The notes under the pieces are model-generated. The model searched no databases. It was not told the DNA's origin and saw only the letters and a list, made by a program, of their open reading frames with translations. The position numbers and the translations under genes were made by a program. Below, piece by piece: positions 27,178 to 35,658 of a DNA stretch of 64,000 bases. The stretch's first letter is position 1, and every line of letters begins with the position of its first letter. Source of the DNA: an uncultured Bacteroidales bacterium (GTDB taxonomy: Bacteria; Bacteroidota; Bacteroidia; Bacteroidales; Bacteroidaceae); assembly GCA_902787575.1 (NCBI GenBank), contig CADAGX010000004.1, forward strand, positions 1 to 64,000. The letters run 5' to 3'.

Positions 27178-27213
27178 AAGGCTCGAGTTAATCCAAGAAC
27201 TCGAGCCTTTTTA
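27178..27213. terminator. Bidirectional terminator sharing the licD stop codon
   Basis: Perfect 12-base arms (27178-27189 and 27198-27209) close an 8-base loop, with T runs on the plus side. The licD stop (27188-27190) and its last codons lie inside the stem. Confidence 0.9.
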
Positions 27214-28039
27214 CGTGTCCGCCTTCCACTTTGTCGAGGTCGGGCAAGCGCATGTAGTCGCCGAACTGCTTCGTCAGCATTTCGTGCGCGCGGCCCGGCA
27301 CGGAGAGTTGCAAGCCCTCAAACGTGTGCGTCGCGAGCGGAAAGATGTCATGCAAATCGTAAACAATGTGGAACGGAATTCCGTAGTCGTACGTCAGCGT
27401 CCGCCCACGCGTCAGGCGGCTGACTGCACGCAGAATCGGGAAAGTGATGTGACGATTCGCCCATGTGATACGACGGATGCGCCCCATTACACGCTCTGGC
27501 TCGGTTGCCGTACGGAAAATCTTGAACGTATGCGCCTGCAGCGGCTCAGCCAGCAGGTGCGTCCACATGCGCTGCTCGTCGAAAGGAAAAATGTCGATGA
27601 AGATGCCACGCTCCGCAAAGACACGGTCGTAGGGCGAAGGCTCCTCGAGCACAGAACGGCGGTCGCGAAGTTTCGCAAAGAAGTAGAAATAATTCGGATC
27701 CGTGTCGTTGGTCTGCAGCGCGATGTGCTCGGGCAGTTCGGCCGGCAGCACTTCGAGCAGACGCAAGTAGTCGCGTCGCAGAAGCCCCACGTCGAGATCG
27801 TCGTCCCAAGGTATAAAACCGTTGTGACGCATGGCGCCAAGCAGCGTGCCGCCATAGAGAAAATACGGAATGCCGTGTCGGCGGCAAACGTCGTCGAGCA
27901 GTTCCACCATTTCCAACATCCGCAACTGCATACGCCGAAGCGGCGAACCCTCGGGATTGAAACGTGCCTTCAGCGCTGCGGCCTGTGACGCCGCATCGTA
28001 CGACGTGTGGTTTTCCGTAAACTGCGTGTCAGAATTCAT
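27188..28039 (-). CDS. LicD family phosphotransferase
   Basis: LicD proteins transfer phosphocholine or another phospho-substituent from a CDP donor to a glycan. The 283-residue protein shows the family core: RHGIPYFLYGGTLLGAMRH followed by the acidic PWDDDLDVG (Asp79, Asp80, Asp81, Asp83), which binds the metal. It is preceded by a consensus promoter and ends in a strong hairpin, so it is probably monocistronic. The nearby TagD-like cytidylyltransferase (28416-28850) could make its CDP-linked donor. Whether the group is choline, ethanolamine, glycerol or another alcohol cannot be told. Confidence 0.88.
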   Translation of the reverse strand: MNSDTQFTENHTSYDAASQAAALKARFNPEGSPLRRMQLRMLEMVELLDDVCRRHGIPYFLYGGTLLGAMRHNGFIPWDDDLDVGLLRRDYLRLLEVLPAELPEHIALQTNDTDPNYFYFFAKLRDRRSVLEEPSPYDRVFAERGIFIDIFPFDEQRMWTHLLAEPLQAHTFKIFRTATEPERVMGRIRRITWANRHITFPILRAVSRLTRGRTLTYDYGIPFHIVYDLHDIFPLATHTFEGLQLSVPGRAHEMLTKQFGDYMRLPDLDKVEGGHVKRLEFLD

Positions 28040-28060
28040 ATACTTCGTTTGAAACTACGG

Positions 28061-28090
28061 CAAAGTTAGTTCATTTTATTTAAACCGCAA
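28061..28090 (-). promoter_or_regulatory. Promoter of licD
   Basis: On the minus strand TTG (28090-28088), 19 bases, then TAACTTTG (28068-28061) lie just upstream of the licD ATG at 28039, giving a leader of about 18 bases. Confidence 0.72.
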
Positions 28091-28109
28091 GCACTTTCGA
28101 TTAGAAATA

Positions 28110-28268
28110 ATGAGACAGCAAAAATACAAAATAACGATAATTACAGAAAGTGGAGACGTTAAATCCGTACAGAGTGGCGAAACAAGAATCATTTATGGCG
28201 GTGCCGGCGGAGGCAAAGCCGCTCGCGCTCCACGTCACACAGGCACGAACTGGGAAGAAGAATGGTAA
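28110..28268 (+). CDS. Small Gly-rich protein with acidic Trp tail (52 residues)
   Basis: This short frame runs from an ATG at 28110 to a TAA at 28266-28268. It starts MRQQKYKITIITESGD, has a Gly-rich centre (YGGAGGGK near 29-36) and ends TNWEEEW. The N-terminal half looks like a beta hairpin, the second half unstructured. A 12-base hairpin with T run begins 18 bases after the stop, which supports a real transcript. No perfect promoter was found, only A/T-rich DNA shared with the licD promoter. No homologue is known to me. The Gly-Gly centre could be a processing site, which is speculation. Confidence 0.45.
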   Translation: MRQQKYKITIITESGDVKSVQSGETRIIYGGAGGGKAARAPRHTGTNWEEEW

Positions 28269-28286
28269 AATCTGAATCACACACGC

Positions 28287-28322
28287 AATGCCCCTCCAGC
28301 CGCATGGAGGGGCATTTTTTTT
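28287..28322 (+). terminator. Strong terminator after the small ORF
   Basis: Perfect 12-base arms (28287-28298 and 28305-28316) with a 6-base loop are followed by a T run up to 28322 on the plus strand. Confidence 0.9.
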
Positions 28323-28385
28323 GCACATGGGAAAACGATTATCACATTTCGGAAGGAAAAAAGTTCGTTGAACAAAAAAAATGAT

Positions 28386-28393
28386 TACCTTTG
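28386..28393 (+). promoter_or_regulatory. -7 box of the cytidylyltransferase promoter
   Basis: TACCTTTG lies 22 bases upstream of the ATG at 28416. The -33 region is imperfect (TTG at 28368-28370, spacer only 15), and the spacer holds an A8 tract (28374-28381). Confidence 0.6.
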
Positions 28394-28415
28394 CAACGAC
28401 AAAAACCGAAGCTAT

Positions 28416-28850
28416 ATGACAATTGGATACACGACTGGCGTTTACGATTTATTCCACATCGGACACCTTAACCTACTCAAAAATGCAAAAGGCATGTGCG
28501 ACAAGTTGGTAGTCGGCGTGACGGTGGATGAGTTGGTGGCCTACAAAGGCAAGAAAGCCATGATTCCTTTTGAGGACCGCATCGAGATAGTTCGCAGCAT
28601 TCGATACGTGGATGCTGCAGTTCCGCAGTATGACATGGACAAATTGGCCGCGTGCAAAAAGCTGGGAGCAAAGGTGCTTTTCGTAGGCGACGACTGGTAC
28701 GGCACCGAAAAGTGGCGCGAATATGAGAAGCAGTTCGAGGCAGAAGGCATCCGCATCGTGTACTTCCCTTACACCAAAGGCGTGTCGTCCACACAAATCA
28801 CAAAGGCGCTGAACGCTGTGCGCGGTCAGAACCTGGAAGACCTCAAATAG
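28416..28850 (+). CDS. TagD-like cytidylyltransferase
   Basis: This 144-residue protein is of the glycerol-3-phosphate/choline-phosphate cytidylyltransferase type, making a CDP-alcohol from CTP and a phosphorylated alcohol. It has the HxGH nucleotide motif (His14 and His17 in GVYDLFHIGH) and the second signature TKGVSST (120-126), corresponding to the RTEGIST motif of the family. The ATG at 28416 was chosen because it follows the -7 box and starts the fold; the open frame upstream is non-coding. It probably supplies a CDP donor to LicD. The exact alcohol is uncertain. Confidence 0.85.
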   Translation: MTIGYTTGVYDLFHIGHLNLLKNAKGMCDKLVVGVTVDELVAYKGKKAMIPFEDRIEIVRSIRYVDAAVPQYDMDKLAACKKLGAKVLFVGDDWYGTEKWREYEKQFEAEGIRIVYFPYTKGVSSTQITKALNAVRGQNLEDLK

Positions 28851-28909
28851 CACGCGCAAAACCACATTTAGCAATCTACATTCAACACTTACCATAAATA
28901 ATACCCACC

Positions 28910-29956
28910 ATGACAGACAAAGATTTCTGCCTAAGCAGCTACATTGCATTTCGATACATCTGGAAGGACGGCATGGAATTTGCCGACGGCATGCACCACA
29001 AACTCTACGAAGCCATACCCGACAAGGAGCGTATTGCAGTCGCCACGGCCGCTGACATAGACCGCGAGATTCAGCGCCAAGTCGATAATCTTTATGCGAA
29101 GTACGAGAACATCGGCATCCTGCTGTCAGGCGGAATGGACAGCGCCAACTTGGCCTCATATCTGCGGCCGGGAAGTCACGCCTACACGTTCACGGCCAGC
29201 GGAACGGCCGTCTTCAATGCAGACGAGGCGCGTGCCGCTCACTATTGCCAGAAGTGGGGACTGAAGCATCACTTCGTGAGCATTTCGTTCGAGGACTACA
29301 AACAGTTCACGCCGCAGGTGATGAAGACAAAATGTGCGCCCGTTCACTCCATTGAACCGCAGATATACAAAGCCGCCCTCATGGCAAAAGCCGACGGAGT
29401 GGACTTGATTTTGGTGGGTGAGAGCGCCGATTTGATTTTTGGCGGCATGGACCAACTGCTGTCGCAGGACTGGATGTTCGACGATTTCGTACGTCGTTAC
29501 ACGTTCCTCGACCCGAAGTTGGTGCTAAAGAACCCAGTGCCGATGGAAGAACTTTTCGAGAAATACCGACTGCCAGAAGGTCGCATCGACTTTATGACCT
29601 TCATGGACGAAGTTTTCTCCATCGAGAGTTCGTCGTCCTATCTGAATGCTTTCCAGACGGCAGGCCTACCCTACTACGATCCGTACGCACGGCTGGTGAT
29701 GCGCGACGCGTTGGATCTCTACCGCGTGCGCCACGGCGAACCAAAATATTTGGTCCGCAATCTTTATGCCATGAAGTATCCGGAAGTGGAAGTGCCCAAC
29801 AAAATTCCAATGCCACGCCCAGTGGACATGGTGTTTGCCGACTGGACGGGACCAACGCGGCCTGAATTCCGCGACGACATTCCCATGAATACGCTTACCG
29901 GCAATCAGAAATGGCAGCTCTGGTGTGCCGAGCTGTTCCTCGACTCGCTCTCCTGA
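28910..29956 (+). CDS. Stand-alone asparagine-synthase-like PP-loop protein
   Basis: The 348-residue protein holds the ATP-pyrophosphatase (PP-loop) motif SGGMDS at 73-78 and further asparagine-synthase-domain features such as LVGESADLIFGG around 160-172. The N-terminal Cys-dependent glutaminase domain of AsnB is missing: residues 1-65 do not show it and there is no N-terminal Cys2. It therefore adenylates an acid and must take its amine from elsewhere, or ligates an amino compound, as in enzymes for amidated sugar acids in O-antigen loci. It lies 59 bases after the cytidylyltransferase. Its last 52 bases overlap the end of the convergent acyltransferase gene. Confidence 0.8.
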   Translation: MTDKDFCLSSYIAFRYIWKDGMEFADGMHHKLYEAIPDKERIAVATAADIDREIQRQVDNLYAKYENIGILLSGGMDSANLASYLRPGSHAYTFTASGTAVFNADEARAAHYCQKWGLKHHFVSISFEDYKQFTPQVMKTKCAPVHSIEPQIYKAALMAKADGVDLILVGESADLIFGGMDQLLSQDWMFDDFVRRYTFLDPKLVLKNPVPMEELFEKYRLPEGRIDFMTFMDEVFSIESSSSYLNAFQTAGLPYYDPYARLVMRDALDLYRVRHGEPKYLVRNLYAMKYPEVEVPNKIPMPRPVDMVFADWTGPTRPEFRDDIPMNTLTGNQKWQLWCAELFLDSLS

Positions 29957-30951
29957 CGCCAACGCCCGCTGAGCCACGGGCATAACTCGAAGTACGGCAC
30001 AAGCCACGTGCAGAGCCCGAAGACAACAGGCACGAGGATGACGACATCATCCCAGCGGCCATAAATGCTGCGCCCGAAACTAAGATGCGTGAACTTATAG
30101 AAATAGAGCATCGGGTAATGGAGCGTGAAATACACCATCGAATGCTCGCCTATGAAGTTGAAGACCGGCACGCGCGGCACGCGAAGGCAGAGCAAGACAC
30201 CTGCAATTCCCGTCAGCGCAAGCACGGTGGCCGCCAATGACTCGGCAGGATTCTCGTGGTTGAACGTGTTGCTGCTCATGGTGTAATAGCCGCGCCAAAC
30301 GAAATTCACAGCCACGAAACCAGCCACCAGCGCCACGGACATCCACAACATGCGCCGGCTGCCGACATTTTGCATCAGCCACGACCAGATTCGGCCAAGA
30401 TAGAAGAACGAGACGCCCATGAAAACGTTGTTGAGACTCAGCCACAGCGGATTGCCGGCCTGCCACAGCGCAATACTGACAAGCGGGAAAAGCAGCACCA
30501 CCCAATGCAGCCGAGGCACCTTCTCAAGAAAGTGTGCTACGACGTATGCCACGAAGAACGAGAAGAGGAACCACGTGGGCGAGTTGCCGTAGTGCGACGA
30601 AGTTTCCCAGATGTGCTCCCACTCCAGCGGCTCGATGGGTTTGTGATAACGCTCCACAAGTTTCGGCAGGAAGGCGAAATAGACGGCATTGCCCAGCAAA
30701 CCGCAGGTGGCCCAAGGTATGAGCAGACGTTTCACGCGGTCGCGAAGATACGGCAACGTGCGGCCCGTAACTCCCTTATTGAAGTATCCGGCCTTGAAGA
30801 AGAAGAAACTCATAAAGAAATACGACCATTGCATCACCTCGCGCCACCAATCCACATCTCCCTTGCCACACATCGTCATTATGTGCAGCGTCACCATTCG
30901 TACGATGCATACGCCGCAAAGCAAGTCGAAAGCATTATTTCTCTTCTTCAC
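29905..30951 (-). CDS. Acyltransferase family 3 membrane protein
   Basis: The 348-residue polytopic protein has about ten hydrophobic segments and begins KKRNNAFDLLCGVCIVRMVTLHI, the family start with the arginine-loop-helix RMxTLHI. This is the OafA/NodX-type family that adds O-acetyl or other acyl groups to glycans. Its own promoter is at 31036-31067. The 3' end overlaps the convergent PP-loop gene by 52 bases. Likely partners are the surface-glycan genes upstream. Acyl donor and target sugar are unknown. Confidence 0.88.
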   Translation of the reverse strand: MKKRNNAFDLLCGVCIVRMVTLHIMTMCGKGDVDWWREVMQWSYFFMSFFFFKAGYFNKGVTGRTLPYLRDRVKRLLIPWATCGLLGNAVYFAFLPKLVERYHKPIEPLEWEHIWETSSHYGNSPTWFLFSFFVAYVVAHFLEKVPRLHWVVLLFPLVSIALWQAGNPLWLSLNNVFMGVSFFYLGRIWSWLMQNVGSRRMLWMSVALVAGFVAVNFVWRGYYTMSSNTFNHENPAESLAATVLALTGIAGVLLCLRVPRVPVFNFIGEHSMVYFTLHYPMLYFYKFTHLSFGRSIYGRWDDVVILVPVVFGLCTWLVPYFELCPWLSGRWRQESESRNSSAHQSCHF

Positions 30952-31035
30952 TCTGAAACCCTGATTTTACAGCCGGAAAGAACAACTCGGTGCCGACATA
31001 TAAATAATGTGAAACGCGCCTCTTGAATTACGAGA

Positions 31036-31067
31036 CAAAGTTAAGAACATTATTTCAGAGCGGCAAA
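31036..31067 (-). promoter_or_regulatory. Promoter of the acyltransferase gene
   Basis: On the minus strand TTTG (31067-31064), 20 bases, then TAACTTTG (31043-31036). The leader would be about 80 bases. The 310-base gap 30952-31261 also holds the palindromic repeat cluster and the V-ATPase operon terminator. Confidence 0.75.
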
Positions 31068-31114
31068 TTTTTCTCCACTTTTATCCTTGGCAAAGCCAAA
31101 CGTGGAAGGCTGAA

Positions 31115-31200
31115 ATGCGACGCTTCGCATCGACTCACGCGACGTGTAGTTTTCCTTCATGCGACGCGTCGCATCTGACAACGCCACACGTGGCAGAAAA
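31115..31200. repeat. Cluster of short imperfect palindromes (copy cluster 1)
   Basis: Four related elements lie together: ATGCGACGCTTCGCAT (31115-31130), GCGACGTGTAGTTTT (31139-31153), a perfect 16-base palindrome ATGCGACGCGTCGCAT (31159-31174), and GCCACACGTGGCAGAAAA (31183-31200). All contain arms of the form GCSAC or GTSGC around a short centre. They lie 3' of the V-ATPase subunit K gene, beyond its terminator. Confidence 0.75.
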
Positions 31201-31237
31201 AAGCAGTCCCGCCAACGGGAAAAACCGAAGGCGGGAC
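31197..31237 (-). terminator. Terminator of the V-ATPase operon
   Basis: Perfect 8-base arms (31206-31213 and 31230-31237) enclose a 16-base loop. On the minus strand they are followed by a T run (31202-31197). It lies 25 bases after the subunit K stop. Confidence 0.85.
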
Positions 31238-31261
31238 CGATGGGTTGCGCTATGCGACGAC

Positions 31262-31708
<447 letters not shown>

Positions 31709-31767
31709 TTAAATATTTTAAAGTTTGTTTTATTATTTCTTGTTGTTGTTCCAGACTCTCTTACACA

Positions 31768-33633
31768 TTATTTCTTAAAAGGCACGTACTCTTTTCCGCC
31801 GCCCGAGAAGTCGGCATTCTTGAAGAACTCGACGAAAGTCAGACGCATCGGGTGAACGAAAGCACTGATGAGGCTCAGCGCAAACGTGATGCCGTGTCCC
31901 GCCAGCAGTATCAAGACCAGCGGCAGCCACCGTATGTACCATGCCAAAGAAGACGTCATGTCGAGCGCCAAGGAATTGAACACGCCACCAAGCACGCCGC
32001 CCGTCAGACCGAGGGCAAACAAGCGGATGTAGCTCAGCAAGTCGCCCAGCAGCCCCGTGGCCATGCCGTAGGTGCTCCAGACGCCGCCGCCGATATTGAG
32101 CAGCGGACCTGTGATGGGATTCTTGTATGCCGAAGGATTGTTGTAGAAGAAAATGCCAAATGCCGAAATCCCAATGAGGGCAAGCAGCACGTAGCGTGCC
32201 GCAGCAGGCAATTCGACGCCACACATGGGCAGTCCGTAGAGTGCCACTGCAGACAGCAAGGCGACAACCCACGAGAGCGTGCCGATGGCATAAGCAAAAC
32301 CATAGTTCTTCCAGGCCTTTGCAGCCTTCAGTACCATGCCCAGCAGCACCTGCACGAGACCTATGATGACGGATATCACCATCATCGGGCTGTAGCCGAA
32401 AATCGGGCCCACGCCGCCGTCGCTCAGGAAATACTTCTTTACGGGAGCGAGGAACGCCCAATCCTGCTTGCTGAGGTCGATACCAAAGACAGTGCCTGTG
32501 GCAAGTCCGCATATCACAGTCATGCCACCCAGCCAGATGCCCAGACGGCCGTACTTCTTCGTGTCGCCCTTGCCAAACCATGTTGCCAAAAGGCCGGCCA
32601 GGAGCACCAAAAATCCGTAACCTCCGTCGCCCAGACACAAACCGAAGAACAGCATGAAGAATGGCGCGAAGAAGAATGTAGGATCTATGTCGTTGTAGCT
32701 CGGCAAAGAATACATGCGAAGAATCGGCTCAAAGAGGCTACTGAAGCTGTTGTTTGTAATCTTCACCGGCACGTCGTCCTCGTACGCAGGATTCTCCACT
32801 TCGTAGAAGATGTGCTGCGCATCGAGCCACTCGGTCAACGCGCCGATTTTCTCCTCGAGCGTCCAGCCAACGAGCAGCCGCACGGCGCCGTCGGCCAGCG
32901 ACTCGTCGGAAAGCTGCACCTCGTGAAGCTGAATCTCAGACTTGCTGCGAGCCAGACCCTCTTCGAGCACAGATTTCTGTGTAGCCAACTGGCACAATTC
33001 GGAATGAACCTCTGCCAGCCGCACGCGGGCAGCCGATAGTTCGTCCTGATACTCCTTCAGACAGCCTTCTGGCAGGCTGAGCAGTTCGGCCGCGATGTCG
33101 GGCTGCTCGGCGCTAAAGGCCAAGAAGTAGATTTTCTTCTGATATTCGTCAACAGGGATGGTGAAGAACGTGTCTTCCCACTCGGCACGATACATTTTGT
33201 TTGGGCAGGCGAAGAACCACACGCGCAGGCCGGTCTCGTTCTCAATGCGACGAACATCCTCCCAGCGGAAGTTTCCCCAGGGCTCCATGCGAGCCACATT
33301 ATTCTCGGCCTCGTCGATGCGATGATTCGTGGAAACCTCCTCGTCGCGCAGGCGTTCTATGCGTTCCAGCATTTCAGGCGTATCGCCCGACACGACGGCG
33401 GCAGCAGTGGACGAAGCATTCTCCTTGCCCCACGTGCCAAGCGCGTAATCGAGATACGCCATATCCTGCTCTATGCGTTGACGCAACTCGAGCGACTGCT
33501 GAAGTTCGGGACTTGTGGCACCCTGCTGCAACTGCTGCACATGCACGACTCCCTGCTCGCGAAGCCCAGCAATGAAAGCGTCGTATTCGCGCTCCGTGAC
33601 GAGGAACGTAAGTTTTTTCATTCTCTCTATCAT
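31768..33633 (-). CDS. ntpI: V-type ATPase subunit I (a-subunit)
   Basis: The 621-residue stator subunit has a long cytosolic coiled-coil arm (about 1-320, rich in heptad-like ELRQRIEQD segments) and a C-terminal membrane part with about seven to eight helices (LCLGDGGYGFLVLLAG near 345 onward). Together with the K ring it forms the ion path. The conserved helix-7 arginine is expected in the C-terminal half but was not assigned. Its ATG overlaps the subunit D stop by four bases (ATGA). Length fits bacterial V-type a-subunits. Confidence 0.93.
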   Translation of the reverse strand: MIERMKKLTFLVTEREYDAFIAGLREQGVVHVQQLQQGATSPELQQSLELRQRIEQDMAYLDYALGTWGKENASSTAAAVVSGDTPEMLERIERLRDEEVSTNHRIDEAENNVARMEPWGNFRWEDVRRIENETGLRVWFFACPNKMYRAEWEDTFFTIPVDEYQKKIYFLAFSAEQPDIAAELLSLPEGCLKEYQDELSAARVRLAEVHSELCQLATQKSVLEEGLARSKSEIQLHEVQLSDESLADGAVRLLVGWTLEEKIGALTEWLDAQHIFYEVENPAYEDDVPVKITNNSFSSLFEPILRMYSLPSYNDIDPTFFFAPFFMLFFGLCLGDGGYGFLVLLAGLLATWFGKGDTKKYGRLGIWLGGMTVICGLATGTVFGIDLSKQDWAFLAPVKKYFLSDGGVGPIFGYSPMMVISVIIGLVQVLLGMVLKAAKAWKNYGFAYAIGTLSWVVALLSAVALYGLPMCGVELPAAARYVLLALIGISAFGIFFYNNPSAYKNPITGPLLNIGGGVWSTYGMATGLLGDLLSYIRLFALGLTGGVLGGVFNSLALDMTSSLAWYIRWLPLVLILLAGHGITFALSLISAFVHPMRLTFVEFFKNADFSGGGKEYVPFKK

Positions 33634-34232
33634 GCCGTGGCCTCCTTTCTTCGTTCCTGAAGCGACTTCAGGATTTTCTGCGAACTCTTGCTGAGGTTTT
33701 CCTCGTCCTCCATGAAGCGTTTGATTTTTCGCACGGCTTCCTGGAATCCTGGAATCTGAACTTTCTCAAAGAGATTCACCTTTTGCGTCGTCTTCTTGCG
33801 AGCGTGCTCGAGAAGCCCCTGCTTGGCTACAGCAAACTCATGCTCCACGGCTGTTTTCACCAGCCCGTGGAGAAGATTTATGCCGTCGAAGTACCACTTC
33901 GGAGCGCTGAAGAGTCCGAAAGGACGCACCTCGAGCCGGATGTTATTCAGCACAGGAACACGCACGCCTGCAATCTTCTTCACGCCCAGCTCCACATCTT
34001 TCAGTGCCACGAGCGACGTGTCGAATTCTCCCCAGAGGGCGTACATCGACTCATAGCCTGCAATCTGCTCCTGAAGCTTCCTTTCCAACGCTTCGGCCTC
34101 CTCCTTGCAGCGTTTCACCTCAAGGCGCAGCGCCGTCTCCTTGCTCTTTATGATGGGGAGCGTGCGCTGTCGCATCTTCAGGTTCTTCTCTATCTGCTGA
34201 AGCGACGTCTTGTTGTATTGAAACTTAATCAC
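33630..34232 (-). CDS. ntpD: V-type ATPase subunit D (central rotor shaft)
   Basis: The 200-residue protein is predicted to be a long antiparallel coiled coil (MIKFQYNKTSLQQIEKNLKM to the C-terminal helix KIKRFMEDEENLSK), the rotor shaft that turns within the A3B3 head. The family N-terminal pattern ...NKTSLQQIEKNL...LKSKE is present. It sits between B (72-base gap) and I (overlap), as in other V-type operons of the phylum. Confidence 0.92.
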   Translation of the reverse strand: MIKFQYNKTSLQQIEKNLKMRQRTLPIIKSKETALRLEVKRCKEEAEALERKLQEQIAGYESMYALWGEFDTSLVALKDVELGVKKIAGVRVPVLNNIRLEVRPFGLFSAPKWYFDGINLLHGLVKTAVEHEFAVAKQGLLEHARKKTTQKVNLFEKVQIPGFQEAVRKIKRFMEDEENLSKSSQKILKSLQERRKEATA

Positions 34233-34305
34233 GTTTTTATTTTCTTATATCAGTAATGCCATAATCCGTAAGCTCGTAACCGTGCTTTCGCACATGGCAC
34301 AGGGA

Positions 34306-35643
34306 TTACGAATTGCTCTGCTGCTGCCAGTAAATGTCGGTAAACTCTTTCTTGATGTTCACTTCCTCGAGTCTGAAGTATCGACTCAGGAGTTTCCACG
34401 TCTCGTCGAGCATCTCCTCGGTGTTCAGATTCACGTCAATGGCCAGCAGTTTGTCGGCATAGTCGCGTGCGAAATCGAGGCAACGCGTGTCGTAATCCGT
34501 CAGGTCGAAGCCGTTTTCCAATTTTGTCTTGGCGTTGGCAGCGTCGGCATACAAGCGAATGGCGGCGTTCATCACCTGAGCGTGATCTTTGCGCGTCTTT
34601 TTGCCAGCTACCAACTGCTTCAGACGCGAAAGCGAACGGAAGGGATCGACAATAACCTTTCCGATATCACTGTCTCGGCGCAGGAACAGCTGACCCTCCG
34701 TGATGTAACCCGTATTGTCGGGCACAGCGTGGGTAATATCACCGCCGCTCAGTGTGGTGACGGCAATAATGGTAATGGAACCGCCGCCGACACTCTCGGG
34801 GAACTGCACTGCCTTCTCGTAAATCTTGGCCAAATCTGAATAAAGCGAACCTGGCATGGAATCTTTCGAAGGGATTTGATCCATACGGTTCGAGACAATA
34901 CTCAGAGAATCGGCGTAAGAAGTCATATCCGTCAGCAGAACCAACACCTTTTCTTTCTTCTCGACTGCAAAATACTCGGCTGCGGCCAGCGCCATGTCAG
35001 GCACCAAAAGTCGTTCGACGGCCGGATCCTCCGTTGTGTTCATGAAAGCGATGATGCGGTCGAGAGCACCGGCGTTTGAGAACGTGTTGCGGAAGAAATA
35101 GTAGTCATCGTTTGTCATTCCCATACCGCCAAGAATAATCTTGTCGGCCTTTGCACGTAGAGCCACGAGCGCCATAACTTCGTTGAATGGCTGGTCGGGG
35201 TCGGCAAAGAAAGGAATCTTCTGTCCACTGACAAGTGTGTTGTTCAAGTCGATGCCTGCGATACCTGTAGCAATGAGTTCGCTGGGCTGCTTACGACGTA
35301 CGGGATTCACGCTGGGACCACCGATTTCCACTTCGCGTCCTTCGATTTCCGGTCCGCCGTCGATGGGATTTCCATATGCGTTGAAGAAGCGTCCGGCCAA
35401 CTGCTCGCTAACTTTCAGCGAAGGAGCCTTGCCAAGAAAGACAACTTCGGCATTTGTGGGAATTCCGCCGGTTCCTTCGAACACTTGCAGCGTCACGTCT
35501 TCGCCCATAATCTTCACCACTTGCGCCAATTTGCCGTTGATAACGGCCAATTCGTCGTATCCCACGCCTTTAGCCTTAAGGCTGCAAGTAGCTTTTGTGA
35601 TTTGGCTTATCTGGGTATATACTTTCTGAAATGCTGTTGCCAT
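34306..35643 (-). CDS. ntpB: V-type ATPase subunit B (non-catalytic)
   Basis: The 445-residue subunit has the RecA-like core but lacks a Walker A lysine motif, as expected for the regulatory B subunit. The start includes YTQISQITKATCSLKAKG, and ATGIAGIDLNNTLVSGQKIPFFAD corresponds to the degenerate P-loop region; the remaining part carries VLLTDMTSYADSL. Three copies alternate with A in the head. It follows subunit A by 15 bases. Confidence 0.95.
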   Translation of the reverse strand: MATAFQKVYTQISQITKATCSLKAKGVGYDELAVINGKLAQVVKIMGEDVTLQVFEGTGGIPTNAEVVFLGKAPSLKVSEQLAGRFFNAYGNPIDGGPEIEGREVEIGGPSVNPVRRKQPSELIATGIAGIDLNNTLVSGQKIPFFADPDQPFNEVMALVALRAKADKIILGGMGMTNDDYYFFRNTFSNAGALDRIIAFMNTTEDPAVERLLVPDMALAAAEYFAVEKKEKVLVLLTDMTSYADSLSIVSNRMDQIPSKDSMPGSLYSDLAKIYEKAVQFPESVGGGSITIIAVTTLSGGDITHAVPDNTGYITEGQLFLRRDSDIGKVIVDPFRSLSRLKQLVAGKKTRKDHAQVMNAAIRLYADAANAKTKLENGFDLTDYDTRCLDFARDYADKLLAIDVNLNTEEMLDETWKLLSRYFRLEEVNIKKEFTDIYWQQQSNS

Positions 35644-35658
35644 AGTACCTTATTTTAT

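Noticed and set aside
28101..28328. A 75-codon minus-strand open frame opposite the small ORF
   Set aside because: It reads through the terminator hairpin, has no promoter and no recognisable pattern.
31115..31200. Repeat clusters as a CRISPR array
   Set aside because: Copies are only about 14 bases, irregularly spaced, in both orientations, and no cas genes are near.
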